Origin: Chitinophaga barathri
GTDB lineage: Bacteria > Bacteroidota > Bacteroidia > Chitinophagales > Chitinophagaceae
Length of the DNA stretch: 64,000 nt
Reading direction: 5' to 3'
NCBI RefSeq assembly: GCF_003807585.1
Contig: NZ_RMBX01000004.1
Location: 62,001 to 126,000 of the forward strand
Shown: positions 9,543-18,677 of the stretch, in pieces
How the letters are laid out: every line of letters starts with the position of its first letter
Numbering within the stretch: position 1 is the stretch's first letter
Made by a program: the position numbers and the translations under genes
Notes under the pieces: model-generated
What the model was told of the DNA's origin: nothing
Seen by the model: the letters and a program-made list of their open reading frames with translations, nothing else
The model's database searches: none

Positions 9543-10481
9543 ATGGTAACCAGGAAAGGGAAGCATCTCAAGCGTTGGCAGGTCTTTTTATGGTCTTTTA
9601 AAGACGCCTTTACGGAATTGCAGGCAAACGACCCGCTGCGTATGGCGGGCGCCACGGCATTTTTTACGACGTTCGCTTTGCCGGCTATCCTTGTTATCCT
9701 TCTCCAGGCCCTTCGCCTGCTTTTTGAACCGCGCGTTATTTCCCGCCAGTTATTTGATCAGCTGATAGAGATCATCGGCCCGGAAGTGACCCACGAAGTG
9801 ATCGAAACCCTGAAAGCGTTCAGGGGCATCGCGCAAAACTGGCTGATCGCCATTTCGGGTTTTGTATTCCTTTTATTTGTAGCCACAACGTTGCTGAAGG
9901 TGATGACCAGCTCCGTGAACCAGCTGTGGCGGATAAGGCCTATTGCCGCGGGCAATTTCAGGCACATTATGCTGAGCCGCCTGCGCGGCGTGGCGCTCAT
10001 CCTGTGCACGGGCGTATTGTTTGTATTGGGCATCGTGGCGGATTCCGCGCAGGGTTTTATCGGGAAATATGTAACGTTGTATGCGCCCGGCATCGAGATG
10101 TATTACAATGGTGTGCTGCGTTATGGCATCTCCGTTGTGACGGTCACGCTGTGGTTTGCCCTGGTATTTTTCCTGCTGCCGGACGGGCGCCCGCGCTGGA
10201 AGATATTGTTCACCGGGGCGCTGGTGACCAGCATATTGTTTAATATCGGCAAACTGATCCTGCGCTGGCTGCTTACCTATAGTAATATCAACAGCATCTA
10301 CGGCACTTCCGCGTCCATTGTGCTGCTGTTATTGTTTGTGTTTTATGTGGCATTGATATTTTATTACGGCGCGTCCTTCGCCAATGTATGGGCCAATGCG
10401 AATGATAAACCCATCCAGCCGCTGCACTACGCCATCAAATACCAGCTCACCGATGTGGAGCCGGAGGATGATGAAACATAA
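9543..10481 (+). CDS. YihY/BrkB-family inner-membrane protein
   Basis: 312 residues with about six hydrophobic helices. The family block ANDPLRMAGATAFFTTFALPAIL appears early; later come QLWRIRP, a glycine-rich helix, a PDGRPRWK loop and the C-terminal YGTSASIVLLLLFVFYVALIFYYGASFANVW, the best-conserved YihY segment. The family was long misnamed ribonuclease BN and its transport role is unsettled. The ATG at 9543 is chosen over the TTG at 9525; an AAGGAG lies at 9534-9539, unusually close to the start. The acidic C-terminal tail (VEPEDDET) is cytoplasmic. The stop is only five bases from the stop of the convergent sugar dehydrogenase gene. Confidence 0.9.
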   Translation: MVTRKGKHLKRWQVFLWSFKDAFTELQANDPLRMAGATAFFTTFALPAILVILLQALRLLFEPRVISRQLFDQLIEIIGPEVTHEVIETLKAFRGIAQNWLIAISGFVFLLFVATTLLKVMTSSVNQLWRIRPIAAGNFRHIMLSRLRGVALILCTGVLFVLGIVADSAQGFIGKYVTLYAPGIEMYYNGVLRYGISVVTVTLWFALVFFLLPDGRPRWKILFTGALVTSILFNIGKLILRWLLTYSNINSIYGTSASIVLLLLFVFYVALIFYYGASFANVWANANDKPIQPLHYAIKYQLTDVEPEDDET

Positions 10482-10486
10482 ACTTT

Positions 10487-12001
10487 TTACTGCCCTGCTT
10501 TTTTCCTTTCCTTTTGTACGTCTGTTGCGGAGACGCTGTCCGCCTGGTTGTACCATGCGCCACGGATATAACTCACCACCGAAGCAATGTCTTCATCAGG
10601 CATAAATGCAAACCCCGGCATCTGCTCGCCGGTGTTCTTTTTACTTCCTTTTAATATGAGCTGTAACAATGCAGCCGCATCGCCGGTTACCACCGGGCTT
10701 TTATCCAGTTTGGGGAAGGAGCCCTTAATGCCCCTGCCGTCCGGCTTGTGGCAGGCTTCACAATAGCTGGCGTACAGCATTGCGCCTTTGGCGAGCGAGG
10801 CAGTGTTCAGGTTGGCCGATTGGGGCAATACGGGCAAGTTACCTGCCGACGGGATAGGGGAGAGCCGGATGATCTTATCGTCATGTTCTTTCGGGAAACC
10901 CTTGCCGGGGTTCCAGTCGCGGTTGCTGGTGGCGAGGTAAATATCGCCGGAGGGCGATACGCACAGATCGCGGAGGCGGCCGAAAATGCCGCTGAGATAA
11001 ACGGTTTCGCCTAATACGGAATCCTGTGTTTCGTTCAGCCGGATCACGCGCAGGCTGGCGTTTTTGAGGGTGACCATCAGGAGGGAGTTCCTCCATTCAG
11101 GTATCTTACCGGACAGGTAGTGATCGATGCCTGCTGGCGCGATGGTGGGCGTCCAGGAAAAAACCGGGGGTATAAACGCGAAGGTGTCCGCATAGGCTTT
11201 TTCTTTCGGCCGGTCCGCATATCCTTCTATATGCGGCCAGGCGTAGTAGCCTGTTTGACGGATCAGGTTCAGTTCATCGTCTGTAGCGTCGCCATGTTCC
11301 GATGCAAAAAAATGCCCGTTTGATGTAAATGCAAGACCCTGGATATTGCGGTGGCCGCGGCTCCACAGGAGTTTCCCGGGATAAGGATTGTCCGCGGGCA
11401 CGGAGCCGTCCGTATTCATGCGTAATATTTTCCCGTTCAGCGAAGCGGTATCGGGTGCATTAGGATAACGGGCGGCATCGCCGGTAGCGAGCATTACTTT
11501 CCCATCCGGCGCGATGGTGACGCGGGAGCCGTTGTGCCCTGTATTGCCGGGGAATTCCAGCAGCAGCAGCGGGTCTTTTAAAGTGTCTTTGGTGCGGGTA
11601 TACCGTACCAGTTTTGATACGATGGTGGAATTTTTTTTGAGATGGGTATAATCGACGAATACGTAAGGTTCGGTGGGGTGAAGCGCCATGCCCAGCAGGC
11701 CGAGGGAACGCTGGCGGTATACTTCGGGGATGACAAGCATCACTTTACGCTCGCCTGTTTCGGGCATTACTGCGCTGATAGTGCCGCTTTGTTCGGTGAA
11801 CCAGATGCGGTCATCGGGGCCCCAGTATATTTCCCAGGGGACGTTGAGGTCCTGTATGACGGTGCTCACGCCCAGTGTGGTAGAGTCCAGTACCAGCGCA
11901 CTTTCGGGCGGCTGGCTAAAGGAGGTGTGTGTACCCTGGCGGCAGGCGCTTCCCGCGGTGAGGCATAGGAGCAGGAGCAAAATGGGCCATGATGTTTTCA
12001 T
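10487..12001 (-). CDS. PQQ-type sugar dehydrogenase (sorbosone dehydrogenase-like) fused to cytochrome c
   Basis: 504 residues. The N-terminal hydrophobic stretch ending at Cys-20 (TAGSAC) suggests a lipoprotein or at least export. Residues about 40-390 form the six-bladed propeller of the soluble glucose/sorbosone dehydrogenase family, with NVPWEI, the conserved GNTGHNGSR, the SRGHRNIQGLAF block (PQQ-contacting in characterised members) and ASEHG. A cytochrome-c domain follows (about 400-495) with haem motif C414-E-A-C417-H418 and a distal Met candidate in GEQMPGFAFM. The fusion fits a periplasmic aldose dehydrogenase that passes electrons directly to its own haem. No PQQ biosynthesis gene is in the window. 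Confidence 0.9.
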   Translation of the reverse strand: MKTSWPILLLLLCLTAGSACRQGTHTSFSQPPESALVLDSTTLGVSTVIQDLNVPWEIYWGPDDRIWFTEQSGTISAVMPETGERKVMLVIPEVYRQRSLGLLGMALHPTEPYVFVDYTHLKKNSTIVSKLVRYTRTKDTLKDPLLLLEFPGNTGHNGSRVTIAPDGKVMLATGDAARYPNAPDTASLNGKILRMNTDGSVPADNPYPGKLLWSRGHRNIQGLAFTSNGHFFASEHGDATDDELNLIRQTGYYAWPHIEGYADRPKEKAYADTFAFIPPVFSWTPTIAPAGIDHYLSGKIPEWRNSLLMVTLKNASLRVIRLNETQDSVLGETVYLSGIFGRLRDLCVSPSGDIYLATSNRDWNPGKGFPKEHDDKIIRLSPIPSAGNLPVLPQSANLNTASLAKGAMLYASYCEACHKPDGRGIKGSFPKLDKSPVVTGDAAALLQLILKGSKKNTGEQMPGFAFMPDEDIASVVSYIRGAWYNQADSVSATDVQKERKKAGQ

Positions 12002-12487
12002 ACAGTGAAATTATTTTCAGGTAAAAGAAGCGGTATATTTGATGTGGTTACCCGGTTTTCGGGTACGTTACCGAAAAATAGTGATATTTCTGTGAAGTTG
12101 TATGTGGGGAGGTGTTTTTTGTGCGCATGGTTTAGTTGGCAGGGCGCGTGGGAAAAAACAAAGACAGGAAGGGGAGAAAAGAAAATCACAGGCCAATAGC
12201 GAAGGGTTGGCGGAAAGAGAAGATGGCAATTGGGAGGCGCTAGGGGAAAGGTGGAATATAGGGGGAAGCGATGGGGAGAAGAGGGAGGGGAAAGAAAGCG
12301 TGAGCAGGTGGGAAATAGAGGGAACCCGGGTAATTCCCGGGGCATACCCGGACTTACCCTGGACTTTACTTGGACTTACCCCGGACTTACCTTGGACTTA
12401 GAACAGGGGAAAATGGCTTTTTTCTAACGTTTAGGGGTTATACGTTGCTTCCTGGTACAGCAAAACAGATTAACGTATATTTATAAT
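12002..12487. other. 486-base intergenic region with purine-rich tract
   Basis: There is no convincing gene. ORFs of 64-115 codons here have low-complexity, Arg/Gly/Trp-rich translations caused by base composition. Bases about 12150-12325 of the plus strand are strongly purine-rich (runs such as GGAGAAGAGGGAGGGG). The segment ends in an 11-bp tandem array (12319-12406). A short hairpin ACCCGGTTTTCGGGT lies near 12050, in the leader of the sugar dehydrogenase gene. Confidence 0.6.
12319..12406 (+). repeat. Tandem array of eight 11-bp units
   Basis: Eight consecutive 11-base units with consensus ACTTACCCCGG. The central four (12352-12395) are the most regular, differing by one to three bases, while the outer units keep mainly the CCCGG end or the ACTTA start. 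The 11-base period is close to one helical turn, so any bound protein would sit on one face. It ends 81 bases before the start of the CrtI-like gene. The sequence is seen directly; the role is unknown. Confidence 0.8.
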
Positions 12488-13945
12488 ATGCAAAACCCGG
12501 AATATGATGCGGTAGTGGTAGGCTCAGGGCCGAACGGCCTTGCAGCGGCTATTACCATTCAGCAGCAGGGCCTGAAAGTATTGCTGGTCGAAGGCAAATC
12601 CACCATCGGCGGCGGACTGCGCAGCGCTGAGCTTACGCTTCCCGGTTTCCTGCACGACATCTGTTCCGCTGTCCATCCGTTGGCCGCCGGCTCGCCGTTC
12701 TTTAAAACCCTGCCGCTGGCGGATCATGGCCTGCAATTCCTGTATCCTTCCCTTGCCGCCGCGCATCCTTTCGAAGGCGGCCATGCAGCCGTACTCAGCA
12801 AAAATCTGGCCGTTACGCTCGATTCCCTGGGCAAAGATGCAGCAGCTTACCGCTCTCTGATAGAACCGCTTTTGGAATATTGGCCTTTAATCGTAAATGA
12901 CGTTTTAGGCCCCTTGCACTTTCCTTCGCATCCTTTGAAAATGGCGCAGTTCGGGCTGAAGGCATTACAACCCCTCACCACCCTGGTACGGCGTTTCAAA
13001 GATCCCTTTGCCAGGGGCCTGCTCGCAGGCATGGGCGCTCACGCCATACAGCCGTTGGAGAATACCGCCACCGCTGCAATTGCCCTCGTGCTTTCCATTA
13101 CCGGGCACCTCCAGGGCTGGCCTGTGCCGCAAGGCGGCTCGCAGCAGATCGCAAATGCGCTGGCCGGGTACTTCACATCTCTCGGTGGCCGGATCGTAAC
13201 GGATACGCACATCAGCCGCCTGGAACAATTGCCTTCGCACCGGGCCCTGCTGTTGGACGTAACGCCCAAACAGCTGTTGGAGATCGCCGGGCACCGCTTT
13301 TCTTCCTTCTACAAATGGCAGCTGGAGAAATACCGCTATGGCATGGGCGTGTTTAAAATTGACTGGGCTTTGTCCGCGCCCATTCCCTTCACCGCCGCGG
13401 CCTGCCGGGAAGCGGGCACGGTACACATCGGCAATACGATCGGGGAGATCACACAGGCGGAGCGGCAAACAGCCGCCGGCCATCACCCGGACCGGCCTTT
13501 TGTGCTGCTTGCACAACAAAGCCTCATGGACCCTTCGCGCGCGCCGGAAGGCAAACATACTGCCTGGGCCTATTGCCATGTGCCCAACGGCTCAAAAAAA
13601 GACATGACGGCCGCCATCGAAGGCCAGGTGGAGAGATTTGCCCCGGGCTTCAGGAATACGATCCTGGCAAGGCATACTTTTAACACGGAAGAACTGGAAA
13701 ATTACAACCCGAATTATATCGGCGGGGATATCAACGGTGGCATTATAGACGTCCGCCAGCTGTTCGCCCGCCCGGCCCTGCGCCGCTCTCCCTACCGTAC
13801 TTCCGCCAAAGGCATTTACATCTGTTCTTCTTCCACTCCACCCGGCGGCGGCGTGCACGGAATGTGCGGTTTTTATGCCGCAAAGTGTGCGTTATCGGAC
13901 ATTTTTAACGTGAAATTACCCCCTCTTGCCGGTGCTACCCTTTAA
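12488..13945 (+). CDS. FAD-dependent oxidoreductase, phytoene desaturase (CrtI)/PYROXD2-like
   Basis: 485 residues. The N-terminal dinucleotide motif is DAVVVGSGPNGLAAAI (about residues 6-21), followed by GGGLRSAELTLPGFLHDICS, the conserved second block of CrtI-like enzymes. The C-terminus has the FAD-closing block ICSSSTPPGGGVHGMCGFYAAK. Length and blocks fit the group of phytoene-desaturase-related oxidoreductases that includes PYROXD2 rather than a dedicated carotenoid enzyme. No carotenoid genes (crtB, crtZ, crtY) are nearby, so a carotenoid role is unproven. No signal peptide is visible. It is a single gene preceded by the 11-bp repeat array and followed by 232 bases before the next start. 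Confidence 0.85.
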   Translation: MQNPEYDAVVVGSGPNGLAAAITIQQQGLKVLLVEGKSTIGGGLRSAELTLPGFLHDICSAVHPLAAGSPFFKTLPLADHGLQFLYPSLAAAHPFEGGHAAVLSKNLAVTLDSLGKDAAAYRSLIEPLLEYWPLIVNDVLGPLHFPSHPLKMAQFGLKALQPLTTLVRRFKDPFARGLLAGMGAHAIQPLENTATAAIALVLSITGHLQGWPVPQGGSQQIANALAGYFTSLGGRIVTDTHISRLEQLPSHRALLLDVTPKQLLEIAGHRFSSFYKWQLEKYRYGMGVFKIDWALSAPIPFTAAACREAGTVHIGNTIGEITQAERQTAAGHHPDRPFVLLAQQSLMDPSRAPEGKHTAWAYCHVPNGSKKDMTAAIEGQVERFAPGFRNTILARHTFNTEELENYNPNYIGGDINGGIIDVRQLFARPALRRSPYRTSAKGIYICSSSTPPGGGVHGMCGFYAAKCALSDIFNVKLPPLAGATL

Positions 13946-14030
13946 CGGCCATTCCTCCCCGGTCATTACCATTTGTCAAGTGGATGCAACTTATGGTCAA
14001 GCCAGCCGTCTTTGTTGTATAAAACTTTAA

Positions 14031-14058
14031 TTGATCGTCGTACTGAAAGTTAAGTTTG
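14031..14058 (+). promoter_or_regulatory. Candidate Bacteroidota-type promoter for the beta-barrel gene
   Basis: TTG at 14031-14033 and a perfect TAAGTTTG (-7 consensus TAnnTTTG) at 14051-14058 are separated by 17 bases, slightly shorter than the usual 19-21. The start codon at 14178 gives a leader of about 110 bases. Confidence 0.4.
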
Positions 14059-14177
14059 TGAGAAAGTATTCCAGTGCAGCAGAATAGGGATGAACGGGGA
14101 CAGATTTTGCGCGGCTTCTCCGAACTTTGCTTCCAGACCTCGTCCAATTTCAACTAACTATAGAACCAGCATCGCTT

Positions 14178-16595
14178 ATGAAGACACGCTCCATACTGAT
14201 CATTTTATTGCTTGCAGCCCTGAACTCTGTCTTCGCGCAAAGCACGGTCAGTGTAAAAATTGCCGACGCTTCCGGCAACCCTCTCCCTTACGCCAGTGTA
14301 GCGGTGCGCAAAACCTCGGACAGCAGTCTTGTGAAAGGACAGATGAGCGATGCGGAGGGCAAATGTTTATTTGAAAAGATCGCCGCCGGTTCTTATTTCC
14401 TGGAAGTTTCACAAATGGGCTTCACTTCAAAAAAAGGCAGTGCGTTCCAGGTAAAAGACGCCGCCGTGGACCTTAAAACGTTTGCGCTGGAGGCCGCTCC
14501 CAAAAGCCTGAAAGGCGTGGAAGTGACCGCGCAGAAACCCTTCATTGAAAGAAGCGAAGGCAAAACCATCATGAACGTGGAAAGCAGCGTGGCGGCCGCG
14601 GGCAACACCGTGCTGGACCTGCTGCGCCGTGCACCGGGCATTACCGTGGACAAGGATGAAAACCTCGTTATGAAAGGCAAACAGGGCGTTACCGTGATGC
14701 TGGACGGAAAACTCACCTATCTCTCCGCCGAAGCACTCGCCGAGCTGCTCAAAAGCATGACCGCCGAATCCGTTTCACAGATCGAAATCATTACCAGCCC
14801 CAGCGCGAAATATGACGCCGCCGGTACCGCCGGTATCATCAATATCAAAACCAAAAAAGGACAGATGACCGGCACCAACGGCACGCTCAACCTGAGCGGG
14901 GGCGGTGGCAGGTATATGTTTTTTTCCTCGGGCCTCAGCCTGAACTGGCGCACCAAAAAGTTCAACCTGTTCACCAACCTGAACTGGGCGGACCGCGAGT
15001 TTTTCAACACCCGCGAGCTGATCCGCAAAACGCCCGGCGATGTGCCGCTGTATTTCCAGCAGAACGTGTTCCAGAAAGGCCATTTCCTGAACCGCTCCGG
15101 CAAAGCCGGCATCGACTGGTACATCAACGACAAACAAACCCTCGGGTTCATGGCGAACGGCTATCGCAATGCCTTCTGGCGCGACGCGCCCAGTGCCACG
15201 CAGATATCACGGCAGCAGAACGTCAAAGGGGTGGATTCCATCCTGTACTCTTCCGTAGAGGGCAACAACCGATTCAACAGCATGTCCTACAACCTCAACT
15301 ATAAGATCAAGCTGGATACCACCGGCTCCGAATTTACCATGGATGCGGATTATATGAAGTTTGACAACGACATGAAAACCTGGCTGGCGGACAGCATCAG
15401 GGTGATGCAGGACAATTCCGTGCATGAAAGCAATGCAGTCCGGACGCTGCCGTATACGGAGATCAAAATACGCAGCATCAAGGGCGACCTGGTAAAAACG
15501 CTGAACAAAACCAGCAAGATCGAAGCCGGTGTAAAAGGAAGTTTTGTAACCACGCAAAACAACATGCGCTACGACTCCCTGAAGAACGGCGTCTATCAAC
15601 CCGTTTACGAACAGTACGACGAATTCCTGTACGATGAAAATGTACTGGCGGCTTACCTGATCTACAAAAAACAATTCAAAAAAACAGACTTCGTGATAGG
15701 GCTGCGCCTGGAACAGACGATTTCCGACGCTACCAGCAATTCCCTGAAGAGTAATGTAAAAAGGACTTACCTGGACTACTTCCCGAACTTCACGGCGGAT
15801 CATAAGTTTAACGACAATAACAAACTGGGCATTACGTACAATAAACGTATCAACCGCCCCGGCTACGGTATGCTGAACCCCTTCGTGTTTTTCCTGGACA
15901 GGTACACCTTCTTCCGCGGCAACTCCTACCTCACGCCGGAATATATTCATAACACCGAACTGACGTATACCTTCAAAAATAAATACCTCGCCACGCTGGG
16001 TTACAGCCGTGTGAATGATACGTACGACGAGTTCCTGATCCTGAACCCGGAAACGAAAGTGACCACCAGCACCAACAAGAACCTGGGCACGCAAAACACC
16101 TATTCCCTCAACCTCACCCTGCCTTTCGACCCGGTGAAGTGGTGGAATTCCAGCAACAACGCTTCCGTGTATTACAACAAATACCAGATCCTGGATTCGC
16201 TGGGCAATTTCAATACTTCGCAGCTGGCATGGAACTTCAACTCCACTAATACTTTCACACTGCCGAAAGATTATAAGTTCGAGCTGAGCGGCTGGTTTGA
16301 AGCGCCGAACGTATACGGTATCTGGCGTTCCAAATCCATGTGGAGCGTGAACTGCGGCGTGCAGAAATCAATACTGAAAAAGAAAGGCACCATAAAAGTG
16401 AATGTGAACGACATCTTCGCCTCCCAACGTTTCCGTGGCGTGGCGGAGTTCAACAATATTTACCTGAGCGTGAACAACCGCTGGCAGAACAGGACGCTGA
16501 ACGTGGCGTTTAGCTATCGCTTCGGCAATACGAAGATCGAAACGAAAGAAAGACAAAGCGGCTCTGCCGATGAGGGCCGCCGCGCAGGCAACTGA
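14178..16595 (+). CDS. Outer-membrane beta-barrel protein, TonB-receptor-like (OMP_b-brl_3 type)
   Basis: 805 residues from the ATG at 14178; an upstream TTG gives only a non-signal extension. The signal peptide is MKTRSILIILLLAALNSVFAQ. A carboxypeptidase-regulatory-like beta-sandwich (about 22-105) precedes a plug-like domain (about 110-220) with VLDLLRRAPGITVDKDENLVMKGKQ split by short turns, and then a long barrel with aromatic beta strands. The C-terminus has the VAFSYRFG strand followed by a polar tail (KIETKERQSGSADEGRRAGN). This group of outer-membrane proteins usually lacks a SusD partner, as here. It may transport a ligand or act in the envelope; the substrate is unknown. A strong terminator follows. 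Confidence 0.88.
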   Translation: MKTRSILIILLLAALNSVFAQSTVSVKIADASGNPLPYASVAVRKTSDSSLVKGQMSDAEGKCLFEKIAAGSYFLEVSQMGFTSKKGSAFQVKDAAVDLKTFALEAAPKSLKGVEVTAQKPFIERSEGKTIMNVESSVAAAGNTVLDLLRRAPGITVDKDENLVMKGKQGVTVMLDGKLTYLSAEALAELLKSMTAESVSQIEIITSPSAKYDAAGTAGIINIKTKKGQMTGTNGTLNLSGGGGRYMFFSSGLSLNWRTKKFNLFTNLNWADREFFNTRELIRKTPGDVPLYFQQNVFQKGHFLNRSGKAGIDWYINDKQTLGFMANGYRNAFWRDAPSATQISRQQNVKGVDSILYSSVEGNNRFNSMSYNLNYKIKLDTTGSEFTMDADYMKFDNDMKTWLADSIRVMQDNSVHESNAVRTLPYTEIKIRSIKGDLVKTLNKTSKIEAGVKGSFVTTQNNMRYDSLKNGVYQPVYEQYDEFLYDENVLAAYLIYKKQFKKTDFVIGLRLEQTISDATSNSLKSNVKRTYLDYFPNFTADHKFNDNNKLGITYNKRINRPGYGMLNPFVFFLDRYTFFRGNSYLTPEYIHNTELTYTFKNKYLATLGYSRVNDTYDEFLILNPETKVTTSTNKNLGTQNTYSLNLTLPFDPVKWWNSSNNASVYYNKYQILDSLGNFNTSQLAWNFNSTNTFTLPKDYKFELSGWFEAPNVYGIWRSKSMWSVNCGVQKSILKKKGTIKVNVNDIFASQRFRGVAEFNNIYLSVNNRWQNRTLNVAFSYRFGNTKIETKERQSGSADEGRRAGN

Positions 16596-16621
16596 TTGTC
16601 AACTGACCCGTTAAAAACAAT

Positions 16622-16655
16622 AGCCCTCTGCCTGTCAGGCAGGGGGCTTTTTTTT
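16622..16655 (+). terminator. Intrinsic terminator after the beta-barrel gene
   Basis: AGCCCTCTGCCTG (16622-16634) pairs with CAGGCAGGGGGCT (16636-16648) with one G-U pair, followed by eight T residues. It isolates the barrel gene from the sigma factor gene downstream. Confidence 0.9.
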
Positions 16656-16765
16656 GGGATCGTTCCCAAAACCGATTCTGAAAATAATTTCCGCCTGCCG
16701 AATTGAAATTTTCCTATTTTTAGGATGACTACGTTATGCTATAAGTATTCCACATTGCTGTTCCC

Positions 16766-17359
16766 ATGGAACCACTGAACAATGAAACTGAACTGATACA
16801 ACACGCTGCGGCGGGCGATGCTATGGCATTTGCCGCGCTTTTCAGGTTATACAAAGACAAACTTTACGGCTTCCTTCTGCGCGCCACCGGCTCCCCGGAA
16901 ATGGCGGAAGATGTTGTGCAGGATATATTCCTGCGCCTCTGGAAACACCGGGAGAAGCTGCCGGAAATTACCCGATTTGATGCGTATATATTCCAGATGG
17001 CCCGCAACCAGGTGATCAATTCCCTGAAACGGATGGCCAAGGAAACCCTCATCCTGGACGAGCTGGTCAAAACCGGGGTAGCGGTGCGGATAGACGCGGA
17101 AGACCGGCTAAATGTACAGGAGGTGAACAAACACCTGCTTAGCGCCCTCGAAAAACTCACCCCCCGCCAGAAACTGGTATATACCCTCAGCCGCGATAAA
17201 GGCCTGAAACACGAAGAAATAGCCCGTTTCCTGGATATTTCCCCTTCCACGGTGAACAACCACCTGATTGAAGCCCTCCGGCTCATCCGGCAGCAGCTCA
17301 GCGCCCGGCCGGAAGCCTTTACCATCTTCATCTTCTGCCTCCTGGAAATTTTTTTATAA
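16766..17359 (+). CDS. ECF RNA polymerase sigma factor (Bacteroidota FecI-like)
   Basis: 197 residues. Region 2 (about 22-90) includes LFRLYKDKLYGFLLRATGSPEMAEDVVQDIFLRLWKHR broken by normal spacing, with the DVVQDIFLRLW promoter-melting block. Region 4 (about 130-180) has LTPRQKLVYTLSRDKGLKHEEIA and the helix-turn-helix SPSTVNNHLIEALR. The C-terminus ends in a short hydrophobic tail (TIFIFCLLEIFL), common in this subfamily. The FecR gene begins 56 bases downstream and an STN-bearing SusC follows, so this is the classic receptor-FecR-sigma signalling unit that switches on the SusCD locus when substrate is present. Confidence 0.95.
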   Translation: MEPLNNETELIQHAAAGDAMAFAALFRLYKDKLYGFLLRATGSPEMAEDVVQDIFLRLWKHREKLPEITRFDAYIFQMARNQVINSLKRMAKETLILDELVKTGVAVRIDAEDRLNVQEVNKHLLSALEKLTPRQKLVYTLSRDKGLKHEEIARFLDISPSTVNNHLIEALRLIRQQLSARPEAFTIFIFCLLEIFL

Positions 17360-17415
17360 AAAACCAGGTATACTTTCCTTCCCGATTGTCTATGTAAAAG
17401 GGTAAACCACTCAAT

Positions 17416-18582
17416 ATGTTGAGAGAACGACTATTGTACCTTATGGAAAGGTACTTTAAAGGCGCTTGCACAGAAGAAGAACGCAAGGAACTGGCGCAAT
17501 ACATCAGCACGGAGCAGGACGAGGACCTGTTGAAAGAAGTGCTGGGCGATACCTGGGACAGCTTCCAGCCGGAGGCGCCGATGCCGGACGCAGTATCCGG
17601 CCGGATCCAGGCGGCGCTGCTGAACGCTGAAAAACCCGTGATACAAATGCGCCGGCGCAGGCCCTGGATGGCGGCCGCGGCGGTTGTGCTCGTATTGGTG
17701 ACGGCCGGTGGGCTCTGGCTGAGTATGCCTAAAAAGGCGGTTGTGTCTGAACAACCGGTGCAAACACTCCAGGCACCGGGCATAGCGCCGGGCGGCAACA
17801 AAGCCGTGCTCACCCTGGGAGACGGCTCCGTGATCACGCTGGACAGCTCAGGGAATGGCGTGCTGGCGCAGCAGGGCAATGTAAAAGTGGTGAAACTGGC
17901 GAACGGCCAGCTGGCATATGAAGATGGGGGGCAGGGGAAAAACGAGGTATTGTTTAATACCATGCGCACGCCGAGAGGCGGGGAGTACCGCCTTACGCTG
18001 CCGGACGGGAGCCGGGTGTGGCTGAATGCCGCATCGTCCATCACTTATCCCACCGCATTTGTGGAAGACGAAAGAAAAGTATCTATTACCGGGGAAGTTT
18101 ATTTTGAAGTGGCCAAACAGGCCGGCATGCCTTTCCGGGTAAAAGCGGGAGACATGACGGTGGAAGTGCTGGGCACACATTTTAATATCAATGCCTACGC
18201 GGAAGAAAAAACGATCAGGACCACCCTGCTGGAAGGCGCGGTGAAAGTGAATACCGTGGGGAAAGAAACATTGCTGAAACCCGGACAGCAGGCCGGTTTG
18301 CAGGAAAATGGCATACTGCGTGTAAAAAACGATGTAGATGTAGACGAAGTGATCGCCTGGAAAAAAGGCCTGTTCCAGTTCACCGATGCGGACATGCCCG
18401 CCGTGATGCGGCAGCTGGAAAACTGGTATGACGTGAAAGTGATCTATGAAGGCCAGGTGCCGGAAAGGAGCTTTGGCGGCGCTATTCAGCGTTCGTTGCC
18501 GCTGGTGCGGGTGTTGAAGATACTGGAGGAGAACGATGTGAAATTCAGACTCGAAGGAAGAAATATATACGTTATGAAATAA
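17416..18582 (+). CDS. FecR-family anti-sigma factor
   Basis: 388 residues. The N-terminal cytoplasmic sigma-binding part starts LLYLMERYFKGACTEEERKEL. One membrane helix lies at about 79-99 (WMAAAAVVLVLVTAGGLWL). The periplasmic FecR domain (about 180-275) has RTPRGGEYRLTLPDGSRVWLNA interrupted only by normal variation, plus the VSITGEVYFEVAKQAGMPFRVKAG block. The C-terminal DUF4974 domain (about 315-388) contains DADMPAVMRQLENWYDV and is thought to bind the STN domain of the receptor. It pairs with the ECF sigma factor upstream and the STN-bearing SusC downstream. Confidence 0.95.
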   Translation: MLRERLLYLMERYFKGACTEEERKELAQYISTEQDEDLLKEVLGDTWDSFQPEAPMPDAVSGRIQAALLNAEKPVIQMRRRRPWMAAAAVVLVLVTAGGLWLSMPKKAVVSEQPVQTLQAPGIAPGGNKAVLTLGDGSVITLDSSGNGVLAQQGNVKVVKLANGQLAYEDGGQGKNEVLFNTMRTPRGGEYRLTLPDGSRVWLNAASSITYPTAFVEDERKVSITGEVYFEVAKQAGMPFRVKAGDMTVEVLGTHFNINAYAEEKTIRTTLLEGAVKVNTVGKETLLKPGQQAGLQENGILRVKNDVDVDEVIAWKKGLFQFTDADMPAVMRQLENWYDVKVIYEGQVPERSFGGAIQRSLPLVRVLKILEENDVKFRLEGRNIYVMK

Positions 18583-18677
18583 AACCGCCCGGTCAGAAAA
18601 AAGCCAGAAATGCTGCGAACATCTCTGGCGGACGTCTGGTCAGGATGAATCAGAACAATCGGTAAGACAGCCTAATT

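Noticed and set aside
12319..12406. Possible CRISPR array
   Set aside because: Units of 11 bases with no spacers are far too short for CRISPR, and no cas gene is present.
12102..12427. Small ORFs of 65-99 codons in the gap before the CrtI-like gene
   Set aside because: Their translations are Gly/Arg/Trp-rich low complexity produced by the purine tract and the 11-bp array; no start site or family features.
12438..12483. TTG and TATATTTA as a promoter for the CrtI-like gene
   Set aside because: The two boxes are 28 bases apart and the second lies only five bases before the ATG, which leaves no room for a start of transcription.
15207..16094. 295-codon minus-strand ORF inside the beta-barrel gene
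   Set aside because: Antisense shadow of a clear outer-membrane barrel coding sequence.
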